Assembly (NCBI RefSeq): GCF_030272615.1
Contig: NW_026728909.1
Span: 434,001 to 498,000, forward strand
Source of the DNA: Cryptomeria japonica
Lineage: Eukaryota; Streptophyta; Pinopsida; Cupressales; Cupressaceae
Direction: 5' to 3'
DNA length: 64,000 bases
Each line of letters starts with the position of its first letter. The stretch's first letter is position 1. The notes below the pieces were generated by a model. It saw nothing but the letters and a program-made list of their open reading frames with translations, was not told the origin of the DNA and ran no database searches. The position numbers were made by a program, and so were the translations under genes. Below, one piece after another: positions 22,833-37,132 of the stretch.

Positions 22833-23437
22833 AATAGTTAGGATCAAAAACTGGCCAGCTGTTACCTAGAGTCATTTCATGTATTCAATGCAGGTTTGAG
22901 TTCTGATAAACCAGGGCTCTCGTAGCATCCACGGCTTCTCAGCCGGGTCCATGCTAGTTTGCTTCCTTCTGAAGTTATTACGGTCGGAAACTGGGCAGCG
23001 GTTACCTGAAGTCAAGTCATGCACTAAATGCAACCTGAAGTCAAGTCATGCACTAAATGTAAGTTTGAATTCTAATAACAAGGGCTTTCGTACGATGCAT
23101 TGACAATTCTATGAATACAATACATGTTACACATTTTATGCATATAATACATGTTGCATATACATATAACTGCATCTAGATGCATCTTAGAATCTTATTC
23201 ATACAATGCATGTTACACATCCTATGCATATAATGCATTTTACATAGACATATAACTACATGCAGATGCATCGTAGAAGCTGGATAGAGGGTGCCCTCGT
23301 ACGTCACACTACTGCTCAGACTGAGTCCATGCTTCCTTCGTGTCTGCCCGGGAGATCTTTTCCTATATAAATGATGAATCCTTCTTCATATACTCAATCT
23401 ATCCATCTTCATTCGACCGTTCAATACAGACGGTATA
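22833..23437 (+). promoter_or_regulatory. Rebuilt thaumatin-like promoter, copy 2
   Basis: Same double module, 29-bp and 86-bp repeats, TACGTCA at 23300-23306 and TATATAAA at 23364-23371. Confidence 0.6.
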
Positions 23438-24221
23438 ATGGCAACAGTATCAGATCTTGTGCTTATTCTTGTGGCTGGACTGGCTATATATCTTCAGATG
23501 CAAGGTAAGCTGTATTGGTAACATAAGAGTTTTAGATTGAATACACTATATATCCGAGGTTCACAATAATAATATGCGTGTGTTTTTTGTTGCAGAGGCG
23601 GCAGCAGTTAAGTTTGAGATAACGAACCAGTGCAGGTACACGGTTTGGGCGGCAGGATTACCCGGCGGAGGGCAGCAGCTCGACCAGGGTAAGACATGGA
23701 CCGTCGATGTGCCGGCAGGGACAAAGGGAGCAAGATTCTGGGGCCGAACCGGCTGCTCTTTTGATGCGAGCGACCGAGGAACCTGTCAAACCGGTGACTG
23801 CAACGGCCAATTGAGCTGCCAGGTCTCGGGAGGCGTTCCCACCACGCTGGCTGAGTACACCCTCAATGGAGATGGCAACAAGGACTTCTACGACGTCTCC
23901 CTGGTGGACGAATTCAACGGTCCTCTCTCCATCAATCCTACAAACGGACAGTGCACTGCCCCTGCATGCAAAGCCGACGTCAATGCTGTTTGCCCTGCTG
24001 AGTTGAAGGTGAATGGCGGATGCAATAGTGCCTGCACTGTCTTTCAAACTGACCAGTATTGCTACAGAGGTGCCTATGTCGACAACTGCCCTGCCACAAA
24101 CTACTCGATGATCTTCAAGAACCAGTGCCCTCAGGCCTACAGTTATGCCAAGGATGATACTTCCAGCACTTTCACCTGCCCTTCTGGAACCACTGACTAC
24201 AGTATTGTATTCTGTCCCTAA
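23438..24221 (+). CDS. Thaumatin-like protein (PR-5), cysteine-depleted type, copy 2
   Basis: Exon 1 is 23438-23504, the intron is 23505-23595 and exon 2 is 23596-24221. It has Cys91 and Val103; Val103 (GTT) is the state also found in the minus-strand paralogue. Tyr179 is retained, so 15 of 16 cysteines are present. Poly(A) signal at 24394-24399. Confidence 0.9.
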
Positions 24222-24798
24222 ATCTATATAGGAGTATGCTCATCTACATCCTAATAATCAGCTATGAGTGTATCACCTCCGTATTTAGTATCTGATATAT
24301 GGTGGCATAAACTATCACTCGGTAGTCATATAAATAAGCCATCATTTGTTGTAAGGCGTTAGATGCAATTTTTAAGTATCACAGTTTACTATAAATAAAA
24401 GTCCAATATTCTAATGGGCAATTTGAAATAGGTAATTCATATGCAATATCTTTTTATAAATGTCTTTTATTATTTTAGTAGGGAAGGGGTCCTAAACCCT
24501 TACAAAAAAAACAAATAAACTAGAGAGCAACGACACAATCGCTGGCATCGGATAGCCAACACCCCAGAAAGCATAGAAACAACTCTCAAAAGTAATAAAA
24601 CACTAACAATACCCACATAACTAAACATAATAACCCTCTCCAACTTCCTACTATCCATAATACAACTACTAGCATATAACTAAAAAGAGTTCATAATAGT
24701 ATCAGAGTACTTAATCCACATGAAAACACCCAACATAAGGCATGCAGGCCTGTTTAGATAAAAGTCCATGTTAAAACTAATACTATCATCTTTTGAAA

Positions 24799-25471
24799 TC
24801 AACGCAGACCAAAAAAAAGCACCAACCCAATAGCATCCTACTCATCCTTGATGACGTTCCATTCCCGCACAAGACACTACATCAGTTCCTTCTAGATCTT
24901 AGGTTACAACATGTCCTCTTTCTGCTCCTCTTGCAGGTTGACATCCTTCATCTTTTTTGCTTTTTTCTTCATCTTTCTCTATCTCAAGACAAACCCCATA
25001 ACGACATTCTGCATAATTCATCAGTAATAGCACATAGGGAATTCAAGGCCTCTCCCATTAGCTGATGTCCTTGCCTATATTCGTCCATCTTCGCTTTAAG
25101 GTTCATGACCTTAACTTGTAGGTTAATTATCTAGTTTTGCTATTATTTGATGCTAAAATTCTCCTCCTCGGTAGGAGAGTCCTGAGAACAGGGCACCATT
25201 TCCACATCCTAAAAAAGTATTTTGAAGCAAGGATTTTTGTTTCGAATCAACCTTGTCCTCTAGAGAATCACTTAAACCCTTTGAATCCTCCTTACTGTCC
25301 TCCCCTTGTTCCTCCCCTTCCACCTGAAATTCCTCATCCTCCCCCCCTCCTCACTAGAGCTCCTGAGTTGTCATCATCATCAAGGGTAAAAGCCTTTGCC
25401 GGTTCAGGGGAAACATCTTCGGTTTCAATTTGTTTTTCTTGTCTTTGGCGAGCAGATGAGCCGACCTTCTT
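24799..25471 (-). pseudogene. Decayed acidic/coiled-coil coding remnant, copy 3
   Basis: As copy 1, including all stops and the odd-type G at 24804. Confidence 0.45.
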
Positions 25472-25569
25472 TCACCAAAGTGACCCTCCTATTTCTCCTT
25501 TTCATGCAGGTTATCTTTCACCTAATCTCATAGTTCTTACAAGATGAAAAATCAGACACCAATAATATC

Positions 25570-28448
25570 TATAGGTCCATTGCTATTGTATCCCATCCGT
25601 CGTATGATCAGGAATCATTAACCATATTGTTGTGTTGGTATGGCCACCTCTAGAGTAGCAGCTCTGACCTCTTCCTCATCCTTGTATAGCCAACTAAGGA
25701 TGTCTTTCCCTTATGATTCATTTGCTAGTGTGCCCAATTGGATAAATTTTCCATCAAACTTGGTGATGGGTTGTGTTGATTGATGTGTCGATGCAGAAGG
25801 TTGTCCATGAGATTTTGGTGATGTTGGTAATTTTGATAGACACATGGGTTCAAAATAGTATTCTCCCATGCCTTGATCTTTGATTTCAACTTTTGTTTGA
25901 AGTCCATGGATAAAGACTTGATTTTTTCTTGATGATGATCTAATGCTAAGGAAGCTGGAGCTTTCCTATTGTGTGGAACTAGGCTGTCTTGAGCTGTCCC
26001 CATAGCATTGCAATGTTGAAAAGGATTATTATCGGTAGATATGGAGATTTCCTGTCCATTATATGGGAATTTGACACACTGATGGTATGTTGAAGGCACT
26101 ACTTGCATTTCATGTATCCAAGGATGACCCAATAGAATATTGTATGTTAAGTCTATGTCTAAGACTTGGCACATAGTGTCCCTTTGTATCAGTCCTACCT
26201 AAATAGGTAGTATCACTGTTCCTTTAGATGACTTGTCTTCATCATCATAGGCCTTGATGGTGATCTTTTTGTTTGGATCAATAGACTTCTCAAAGAAGCC
26301 TAATGCACGGATAAGCTTTAAAGCACATATATTGAGACCAACTCCTCCATCTATTAATACTCTTTTAACTCGATGTTTGTAGACTAAGACTTTGATATGA
26401 AGGGGAGTGTTATGTGGATGACTCAAAGAGACATTATCATGTTGGAAAAGGTGAGTTTATGAGGCCCTGTCATATGAGCCACCATGGCTTGGAATTTTAT
26501 CAATGTCCAGATCTTGAGGAATGTTTGTTTCAACCAATGCTTGTTCTAAGATATCCTTATCTTTTGGTGAGAACTTGAGCAACTCGAGTATAGATATTTG
26601 AGCAGGAGTTCTCTGTAGTTGATAAACCAAATCATATTGAGTATTGGGAATAGTGGTGGATGTTGATGTATGCCCTTTCAAGACGCATTTTTGAGCTTTG
26701 GTTGTCACATTGATTGATGCATGGTCTTGTTTGTCCTTGATTTTTATGACATTTATTTGGTTATCATCTATCAATATGTGATTGATGGTGTTGTTGTACA
26801 GGTGATTTATACAAGCTCCTCTTGTATCATTTGATGATGGAGCTCCTCCCTTCTTGTAATTTGGAAGAGGATTTTTAAAAGCATCGTGGTCACCGTTTGT
26901 TTTGAGACCATCAACCATTAAATCACCTCTATTGATCATATCCTGACCAATATTCTTAAGCCTCATGAAATCATTTGTGTGATGTCCTTTGTTTCGATGA
27001 AAATCACAAAAATACGAATCATTCCACCAAGGTGGTTTGACCTGGGGTTCAAAGTTGTTTATGGTCAGTAATGTGATAATTTTGTTCGCCAGGAGTTCTC
27101 GAAATGTCAATTCTAAGGTTTTCCCTAATGGTGTGTAGATGTGTCTATTTGGGAAAGTGTTGGTGTTACCTCTTTGGTTTGTATTATTCCCTCAGTTAGC
27201 CTTGTTTATTGTTGTTGCCTTGGGTATTGTTATTGGTATTTGAAATTGAAGGTCCTTGATTGGTATTTTGTGGATAAGTGTTAGTGCCTTGATTAACACC
27301 CTTTTGATTTTTGTTAGATTGTGGATTACCTCATAAAGCTAATACTGGTTGTTTGGACTTCATATCATTAGCATCAGCTCCTCCATCATTAACAATGTTT
27401 TTGTTTCTTGTCCAAAATCTTGATTTGTCTAAAGTGTTGTTGTTATTTTTATTGTTAAAGGAGTGAGTGTTGGATGAGTTAATTCCTTCCTTAAATAACT
27501 TCAATGTTCCTTTCTTGATGTAGGCTTCCTCTACTTGGATTCCATTTTCTATCAACTTGGTAAAAGCTGGTATGCATTGGAGCTTGAGTTGATAACACAT
27601 CTCACTATTTAGATTGTCAATAAAGATCTCCATCTTTTCCTTTTCAGGCATGTCTCGAGGATATCTCGAAACCATACGTCTCCAACACTGAAGAAACACC
27701 ATGAATGTTTCATTGCTTTTTTGTTTGGTGTTGCATACATCCAACATGGTGATTGCATCCTAAATATTATAGGAGTATTTTGTGATAAATTTGTTTACAA
27801 ACTCATCAAATGATCTGATGGGAAGTGTAAGTTTAGACAACCACTCCATTGTTTTCCCTCCCAAACTTCTTGGGAATAGTCTCATTAAGAATCATCGTGA
27901 GAAAACTCTAGGCTTATGGTACAAAATTCCCGAACATGATTGCGAGGATCACTTTTAGCATCGTATTTGTCGTACTTTCGCATATCTGAATTTGGGGGAA
28001 AAGGTATCATGTTTAATCTCCTGTCAAAGGAGTAAGGACAGATTTCATCCAAGGAGTATCGCATTGTGGTCCCTTGTTGCATGTTCTACATTTGCCTTTG
28101 CAGCATTTGGATTTGTTGTGTAAGAGTGACCATGGGTGCATTTGTATGTCGAGGGAAACCTTCCCCCTTTCATTAAGATTATCCTGAGGTCGGCCATGGT
28201 TGTGTTCGGGGGTGTTATTTTGTTCATGCATGATTTATGGGCCATGTGTTTCTTCTTCTATTTTTTGGTCTTGATAGGCATAATTTCTAGACCTTGTTCT
28301 AAAAATTCTTTCAGCGACATTCCTTAAGTTTTCGGTATTAAAATCTTTAGGAAGTGTAACTCCTTTTCTAGTTAGCATGAGCATATATTTTTCCTCGTTT
28401 GCTTCAATAAGTCTTTCCATGAGCCTTTGGAATGAGGGGTTTTCTTGA
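25570..28448 (-). pseudogene. Ty3-type gag-protease remnant, copy 3
   Basis: Same lesions as copy 1 (gag core 27747-27331, Cys/His motif 27110-26457, protease 26426-26199). No private change seen. Confidence 0.85.
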
Positions 28449-28664
28449 CATTCTTGGAGTTGTCATTCCTAAGTCACTTTGCTCAATGATTTGAGAGAAA
28501 AGACATTGACTTGAGGGATCATGTTAGATAGAGAACAATGGAACATCCCTTGGGAAGTTGAGCTATTCAATATAGCTCCATAACTTGCACCAAGAGTCCC
28601 ATTGGTGTGTGGATCTTTTGGAACCTTAATTTTACGTTTCTGTACACCACATTTCCTGCACACA
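28449..28664 (+). repeat. Inverted LTR-end fragment, copy 3
   Basis: Counterpart of 3781-3996; primer-binding-like site at 28669-28686. Confidence 0.75.
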
Positions 28665-28686
28665 TTTGTGGCGCCCACCATGGGGC

Positions 28687-29903
28687 CGAACCCCATTAAT
28701 CTTATCATTTTTTTTGTAGGAGCAATATTGCAAGCACGTGGGAAAGCTGGTTTAGCACATTGGGACCTTTCTTTAGTGCGTAGAAACATTAGTTAGTGCT
28801 TCTAGTATACTATTTAGTGAAGACCTCTCCACTAGCACATTTAGACTTTTTGTTAGCACCTGATATTCTGGTTGTATTCTATATCATCATAACGCATTCG
28901 ACAAACATAGTAGAACATTCGGTAACCATCTTAGCGCATAGAAGTCATTTTGTAGCACATTTTCATGTTTTTGTAGTGCATCTGCACGTTTCTGTAGCTC
29001 ACCTGTGCAATAGTCTAATGCATAGCTCTAACAAAGGAAAACGCAAAACTGTAATCGAAGAAAGAAAATTTTAGGCTTGTGAAGCCCACCCTCAGAATTT
29101 GATTATTTTGCTAACTGATTTTGTTCAGGTTCAAACCTTTTTCTGCAGGAGCAATAGGAGTTAGTTTAAGTTTTTCTTTTCTTTCTTTCAAAAGTTAGTT
29201 AAAAAGAACTCACCCTCTTTTTTATTGCAAAAGCTTAAAATAAACCTCATAAGTTCTTTGGGATGTTTAAAATGAACTTCATACTTTCCTTTGGTATTTA
29301 AAACAAAACTTCATCTTTTTCTTATTGCATGGGTAAAAAGAACAACAAAGAAAAAAATTTCATTCTTCCAAGTTAGGAAAACACTTCGTTCGGGTTTTAA
29401 AAGAACAACAAATTTACTTTTCAATCAACAAAGGTAAAAAGAAATTCACCTTCCTTTGGTGCCTAAAAGGATTCATTTTAATTTATTGCAAAAGTAAAAG
29501 AAACTCATCTTTATTTTGTGCAAGGAAAAAGGGAAAGTTCTCACTTATCAACTTTAATTTTGTTGACCAAAATCACGATTTCTTTTGTTGACCAGGATTT
29601 CCAATTTTTTGATAGAAAATCATTGCTATAAAAGGTTAAAAAGAACACCATACTTTTTGGAGCAAAATCTCCAAACAGAAGTTAGCAAATCATTTCTTTG
29701 AAAGGTTAAAAAGAACACTTGAGTGCCTTGTCTCGAAAGTGGAAAGTATATGCTCTCCCCTTAATTGGGTGACCAAAATGCCAAACCACTCTTTCATGCT
29801 TTCTTCATTTCAAGCAGTTAAATCGTTTAGCAAGCCTGTCATCCCGAGTTTCTCTTAGAGTGCCATTTAAATGGTCGGTGAGAAGGGAATGACCTAATTT
29901 CGA
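28687..29903. other. Retrotransposon leader, copy 3
   Basis: No gene; odd-type C at 28935. Confidence 0.5.
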
Positions 29904-29925
29904 GCCCCATGGTGGGTGCCAGAAA

Positions 29926-31353
29926 TGTTTGTGGGAAATGCAGTGGTGTACAAAAACATAAAATTCAGGTTCCAAAAGATCCACACACCAATGGGACTCT
30001 TGGTGCAAGTTATGAAGCTATATTGAATAGCTCAACTTCCCAAGGGATGTTCCATTGTTCTCTATCTCACAGGATCCCTCAAGTCAATGTCTTTTCTCTC
30101 AAATCACGGAGCAAAGTGACTTAGGAATAACAACTCCAAGAATGGGTGATGTTTGATTAATTTACCATGATTTCATTCCTAGATATGTATGATATTGAAT
30201 CTATGATGATTTTAAACTAGTATGAATTTTATGTTATGATAAAGATTAGCAATCCTCTCCTAACAATATATACTAGTCTAACATGGATATGCTATGATAT
30301 TTAAAATTACTTCTAAAATGCTATTAAGATGATTTTATCAAAGAGAGGCTAAATGCTCAGTAAAATGACTATAGATTACATGCATGAAACTTGGATATCT
30401 CAAAATGAGAGAATGAGAGCTCTATTTATAGGGAAAATAGGGAAATGGATGGTCAAGATTGGATAATCTTAACAAGGGCCAGGATTGAAAGTTATCAATC
30501 CATGTTTACAATTCTCACCAATGAAATGGTGACAATTGTCAACAAGAGGTTGCTTGAGAGGAGATGAAATAATAATTAAATGCTTGAGAAGACATGATGG
30601 TTACCTTAGGAGCTAAGGGTTAATGTTAGGTTAGGGTTATCCATTGGATAAAGCTTTTACCCAAGCAGTAAACTCTTGTGCAAGGGTTAAAGGGATAACC
30701 AAAGTTAAAGCCATGAATGTTTTATGAGACCCTTGGGTTAGATGAGGGTTGAGTTAGAGAGAAAGTCTCTAGCCATGAAAGAAGGTTGAGTTAACCATTA
30801 ATGGTTATGAAGACTTTGAGGGTTAACTTGTTGAGGACATAAAGCCTTTAATAGTTATTGAAGACTTTGAGGGTTTGAGAAGTGACTTCCCTTTTCTTAG
30901 GGATGTGACAATAATTAGGAGATGGATTAGGCTAAATTAGAATTGATTAGAATAATCTAGAAGGGGTTTAGGGAGGCAAGTGGGAGATGTAGGAAAATGG
31001 AAGTGGAGGAAAAAGGAATTTAATTAAAATAAAACTACTTTATTTCAATCAAATAGATGCAACTTGCATAAATACAAGTGAGGGATTTAAATAAATAAAT
31101 TAGAATTATTTATTTGCAAGGATTAATTTAATTAAATGTAAGTTTAATTAAAAGGGGAGAAGGGGGAATTTAATTAAATAAAGTAATTTATTTAATCAAA
31201 GGCTAGAAAAGGCTTAGGTGAACTTAATTAAATAAATTGAGTAATTCATTTAATCAAATAGATGAATATAAAGAATTTAATTAAATAGAAGAATGAGATT
31301 AAAATAAATATTAAATATTCATTTAGGAAAGTGGTCAGATTTATACGTCTACA
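29926..31353 (-). mobile_element. Ty3-type LTR, copy 3
   Basis: Same ends; TATA core at 30423-30430. Confidence 0.7.
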
Positions 31354-32357
31354 ATAATTACTATCATATCACCAATAATGTGATAAAGGCAATTTGTATG
31401 TAATATATAGTTACGGAAAAATTTCTCCCATCTTATTATTATAGTTTAAAAATTTTAAATATGTGTATATCCATGCAAATTTATTAGAATCCACTATTAT
31501 GGATTGAGTTGATACAATATGTATTGGAAAGTAGATTAGTTTTGTGTTGAGTATATTTATTTATTAATTCTTACTCTATCTTATTAGCACCATATGTCCT
31601 TGTCACATCAAAGAGTGACATATCTTACTACAAACATAAAATAAATACATAATGAATACATATTTCAAAATTAGAAATATATAACAACTTTCAACTAAAA
31701 AATATAAAATTAATTTCAAGTAAAATGAAATAATCTTTCCAAATAAAATAACTCATAACATTTAAATAAAAATAAGAACAAGAAAAAAAAAATGTCAAGT
31801 AATATAATTTTAATTATTGTAAAGTAATTTGGCTCATGGGTTCCTTTCCCTATTGAGGTGGTTGGAGATAGGGTGAAGAACTGATAGTGCTAAGTGCAAA
31901 AGTGTGTGGACTTCTTAAAGGCCTCCATTAATGTAGTGAGTCTAGATCATGTCAACTCGTCCTTTGCATTCACAAACAACCAAAAACCTAATCAAGATAT
32001 TCCAAAAGGTAATAATGTGAAAATTGAAACTTAGTTTCTCTAGTATGTTTAGTTTGAATGTAAAGCTGATAAGAGATATTGGATGTAGCTACTATGTAGG
32101 ATTTTGTCTACGTAAGTAAGAGTAGAGATGCATTCTGGCCCTATTTTAGATTTGTTATTTAATTGAAAAATTTTCAATTTTTAATATATATGGAATGCAA
32201 CACCCAAAAGTAGCTAGTTTACAAAAAAATCAATTGTGACTCAAAATTTTATTTGATGAATGTAAATAATCTATATTTTAAAATTAAGATTTATAATTCA
32301 AAACAAGTAAATATCTGTACTATTTGAATATATATATATATTTAATATATTAGAACT
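31354..32357. other. AT-rich stretch without a recognised gene, copy 3
   Basis: As 6686-7689. Confidence 0.6.
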
Positions 32358-32611
32358 TAAAATGTTAAAAAGATAACTGCATATGGATTAGCTTTTCCTC
32401 ATTACCCATTAAAATACCGATGGAATTTTATTTACAATAAACTGTGATACTTGGAAACTGGCATGTATACCTTACACCAACCGATGGCTTATTTACATGA
32501 CTCTACCAAATGATAGTTTATGCCACCATATATCAGATACTAAATACACGGGTGATAAGATCATAGCTGATTATTTGGAGGTTATAATGACTATGATGAT
32601 CCTATATATAT

Positions 32612-33406
32612 CTAGGGACAGAATACAATACTATAGTCGGTGGTACCAGAGGGGCAGGTGAAAGTGCTGGAAGAATCGTCCTTAGCATAACTGTATGCCT
32701 GTGGGCACTGGTTCTTGAACATCATCGAGTAGTTTGTGGCGGGGCAGTTCTTGACATAGGAACCTCTGCAGCAATACTGGTCAGTTTGAAAGACAGTACA
32801 GGCACTATTGCATCCACCATTCACCTTCAATTCAGCAGGGCAAGCAGCATTCACGTCGGCTTTGCATGCAGGGGCAGTGCACTGTCCATTTGTAGGATTG
32901 ATGGAGAGAGGAACGTTGAAGCCGTCAACCAGGGAGACATCGTAGAAGTCCTGGTTGCCATCTCCATTTAGGGTGTACTCGACCAGCGTGGTCGGAACGC
33001 CCCCCGAGACTTGGCAGCTCAGTTGGCCGTTGCAGTCACCAGTTTGACAGGTTCCTCGGCCGCTCGCATCGAAAGAACAGCCAGTTCGGCCCCAGAATCT
33101 TGCCGCCTTTGTCCCTGCCGGCACATCGACGGTCCATGTCTGACCTTGGTCAAGCTGCTGCCCTCCTCCTGGTAGTCCTGCCGCCCAAACTGTGTACCCG
33201 CACTGGTTTCGTATATCAAACTTAACTGCCCACGCCTCTGCAACAAAACATACACACACAAAAATTATCGTAAGGCCTAGAGAGATGTATATACCATTCA
33301 ACAACCTACAACACGTATTATTTTACCAACACATCTTACGTTGCATATGTAAAGATATGGCCAGTCCAGCCACAAGAACAAGCGCAAGATCTGATACCAT
33401 CGCCAT
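32612..33406 (-). CDS. Thaumatin-like protein (PR-5), complete type, copy 3
   Basis: Exon 1 is 33340-33406, the intron is 33238-33339 and exon 2 is 32612-33237. The protein is identical to copy 1. TATA box at 33473-33480 on the minus strand. Confidence 0.93.
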
Positions 33407-33653
33407 TATACCGTCTGAATTGAACGATTGAATGAAGATAGATAGATTGGGTATATGAGGAGGGATTATTCATTTATATAGAAAAAGATCGCTCCGCCGG
33501 TCATGAAGGAAGCAACAGAGGAAGGACCCGGCATGAGAAGGCTAGTATCGTACGCATTCCGGTTACAGAATTCAAGCTTGCATTTATAACATGACTTGAC
33601 TTCAGGTAAGAGCTGCCCAGTTTCCAACCGTAAGGGTCATCAATATTCAGATA

Positions 33654-34651
33654 ATAGCTGTAATATTAAAGACAACCAAGTTTCACAACAAATCAAACCA
33701 ACAAAACATAAATAGCCATATGATATGGGAAAAAAAGGATGTTGGATTTAGTTTCATTGAACTTTAACTCTAAAGTAGCCAAATAAATATATAAGGACTT
33801 CCTAAAGTTTATTTTTTTATTTATTTTTGTAGCCCCCACCAATATTGTATAATAGACAAATTAGATATGGGACTGAGCATTAAGACTTCTATTTGAAGAC
33901 CAACCCTAGATAACACCCTTGGCCCTTCAACTATTAATAAATAATTTAGAGCCAACTACCTTAAGAATAAATATATAACGGGGTGAAGGACTCCCTTGTA
34001 AGATAAAATAGGACAAGAATGAAATATTGAAAAAAGAATTTAATATGATCTAACAAATATATTTTTCAAATTACCAATATAAACCTGTAAATTGGGAAAG
34101 AAATCTAGACTCCTAAAGAGGAATTGCTTATCTACAAAGAGAAAATATTCTCAAGGAGTTTCAAGCCTTTTGCAAATAGGGAAGGGTTGCAAAGAAGATG
34201 TAAGGGAGTTTAGATTACTTTCTTAGAATTTCTTAGTCATAGTTAAAATTTTATGTATGATTACTTATTTTTAATCTCATTGTTTGAAACTAAGTATATA
34301 CAAAGAAAAAAAATCCTAAAATAATCATAAAAAAAATCTCTGACTAGAAAATTTTAAATATTTAGAAAATATAGTTGTCCTTTTAGATTTGCAAATTTCT
34401 AAAAAAAACTTGTTCCCCTAGACCTAATCGACATTTCAAGATATTCTTATTTCACTATTGATAATAATTTAGTCTATTTTTTTAAATCATAAGTTCATAT
34501 TCCACTACTTATTTAACATTTTTATTTGAAAGCAAATAATACCTATTTAAAAATTAAACCAATTTTTTGAAATTATTATAATATTAGTTACAAAAGTCAA
34601 TTAAAATGTATATTTTTCAAATATTAAATTTTAAACTATTGATATGTTGAG
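33654..34651. other. AT-rich intergenic stretch, copy 3
   Basis: As 8986-9983; no gene seen. Confidence 0.55.
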
Positions 34652-35096
34652 TATTAATTAATAAGTTGTAATCTCACTTTTAATTATCGACAAACTTGAA
34701 AAATTTATAAATACATTAATAAACATAAAATTTTAAAAATAGATTGAGAAACATTCATAAGAAAACAAAGTATATAATTTAGAAAAATGGATCAATCAAA
34801 CAAAATATCAAGTTTAACCAAAAGAAATTGTAAGCTTTTCCAATTTGATTCTATGAACTTAACATCTTCTTCAAATAATTTTTCTACAGTTTTTTGTTTG
34901 AACATTATTTATTAATAAATTGTATTCTCACTTTTAATTACTAATAAACTTAAATAAATTTATAAATACATTAATAAGAATAAATTTAAAAAATAGATTT
35001 AAAAACATTTATAAGAAAACAAAATATATAATTTTTAAAAAGTGGGTCAATCAAACAAAATATCAAGTTTAAGCAAAAGAAATTCTATGAAGTTAA
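34652..35096. repeat. 254-bp-period direct repeat, copy 3
   Basis: As 9984-10428; odd-type C at 34949. Confidence 0.7.
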
Positions 35097-35166
35097 AATC
35101 TTTATCAAGATAATTTTACATCTTCCGATTTGATTCTTAGGCTACCTTGGCTTTTCAAGTCACTGA

Positions 35167-35771
35167 AATAGTTAGGATCAAAAACTGGCCAGCTGTTACC
35201 TAGAGTCATTTCATGTATTCAATGCAGGTTTGAGTTCTGATAAACCAGGGCTCTCGTAGCATCCACGGCTTCTCAGCCGGGTCCATGCTAGTTTGCTTCC
35301 TTCTGAAGTTATTACGGTCGGAAACTGGGCAGCGGTTACCTGAAGTCAAGTCATGCACTAAATGCAACCTGAAGTCAAGTCATGCACTAAATGTAAGTTT
35401 GAATTCTAATAACAAGGGCTTTCGTACGATGCATTGACAATTCTATGAATACAATACATGTTACACATTTTATGCATATAATACATGTTGCATATACATA
35501 TAACTGCATCTAGATGCATCTTAGAATCTTATTCATACAATGCATGTTACACATCCTATGCATATAATGCATTTTACATAGACATATAACTACATGCAGA
35601 TGCATCGTAGAAGCTGGATAGAGGGTGCCCTCGTACGTCACACTACTGCTCAGACTGAGTCCATGCTTCCTTCGTGTCTGCCCGGGAGATCTTTTCCTAT
35701 ATAAATGATGAATCCTTCTTCATATACTCAATCTATCCATCTTCATTCGACCGTTCAATACAGACGGTATA
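35167..35771 (+). promoter_or_regulatory. Rebuilt thaumatin-like promoter, copy 3
   Basis: Same layout as copy 1; TACGTCA at 35634-35640 and TATATAAA at 35698-35705. Confidence 0.6.
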
Positions 35772-36555
35772 ATGGCAACAGTATCAGATCTTGTGCTTAT
35801 TCTTGTGGCTGGACTGGCTATATATCTTCAGATGCAAGGTAAGCTGTATTGGTAACATAAGAGTTTTAGATTGAATACACTATATATCCGAGGTTCACAA
35901 TAATAATATGCGTGTGTTTTTTGTTGCAGAGGCGGCAGCAGTTAAGTTTGAGATAACGAACCAGTGCAGGTACACGGTTTGGGCGGCAGGATTACCCGGC
36001 GGAGGGCAGCAGCTCGACCAGGGTAAGACATGGACCGTCGATGTGCCGGCAGGGACAAAGGGAGCAAGATTCTGGGGCCGAACCGGCTGCTCTTTTGATG
36101 CGAGCGACCGAGGAACCTGTCAAACCGGTGACTGCAACGGCCAATTGAGCTGCCAGGTCTCGGGAGGCATTCCCACCACGCTGGCTGAGTACACCCTCAA
36201 TGGAGATGGCAACAAGGACTTCTACGACGTCTCCCTGGTGGACGAATTCAACGGTCCTCTCTCCATCAATCCTACAAACGGACAGTGCACTGCCCCTGCA
36301 TGCAAAGCCGACGTCAATGCTGTTTGCCCTGCTGAGTTGAAGGTGAATGGCGGATGCAATAGTGCCTGCACTGTCTTTCAAACTGACCAGTATTGCTACA
36401 GAGGTGCCTATGTCGACAACTGCCCTGCCACAAACTACTCGATGATCTTCAAGAACCAGTGCCCTCAGGCCTACAGTTATGCCAAGGATGATACTTCCAG
36501 CACTTTCACCTGCCCTTCTGGAACCACTGACTACAGTATTGTATTCTGTCCCTAA
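35772..36555 (+). CDS. Thaumatin-like protein (PR-5), cysteine-depleted type, copy 3
   Basis: Exon 1 is 35772-35838, the intron is 35839-35929 and exon 2 is 35930-36555. It has Cys91, Ile103 and Tyr179: 15 of 16 cysteines. This is the odd-type form without copy 1's extra loss. Poly(A) signal at 36728-36733. Confidence 0.9.
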
Positions 36556-37132
36556 ATCTATATAGGAGTATGCTCATCTACATCCTAATAATCAGCTATG
36601 AGTGTATCACCTCCGTATTTAGTATCTGATATATGGTGGCATAAACTATCACTCGGTAGTCATATAAATAAGCCATCATTTGTTGTAAGGCGTTAGATGC
36701 AATTTTGAAGTATCACAGTTTACTATAAATAAAAGTCCAATATTCTAATGGGCAATTTGAAATAGGTAATTCATATGCAATATCTTTTTATAAATGTCTT
36801 TTATTATTTTAGTAGGGAAGGGGTCCTAAACCCTTACAAAAAAAACAAATAAACTAGAGAGCAACGACACAATCGCTGGCATCGGATAGCCAACACCCCA
36901 GAAAGCATAGAAACAACTCTCAAAAGTAATAAAACACTAACAATACCCACATAACTAAACATAATAACCCTCTCCAACTTCCTACTATCCATAATACAAC
37001 TACTAGCATATAACTAAAAAGAGTTCATAATAGTATCAGAGTACTTAATCCACATGAAAACACCCAACATAAGGCATGCAGGCCTGTTTAGATAAAAGTC
37101 CATGTTAAAACTAATACTATCATCTTTTGAAA

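Larger units (their letters stand above)
12335..24668. repeat. Array unit 2 (even type)
   Basis: Even-type alleles: C at 12470, T at 16601, A at 22615, G at 23835, T at 24373. It shares G at 15042 with unit 5 only, which cuts across the odd/even pattern. Confidence 0.95.
24669..37002. repeat. Array unit 3 (odd type)
   Basis: Carries all five odd-type alleles. I saw no private change, so it is the best stand-in for the odd-type consensus. Confidence 0.95.
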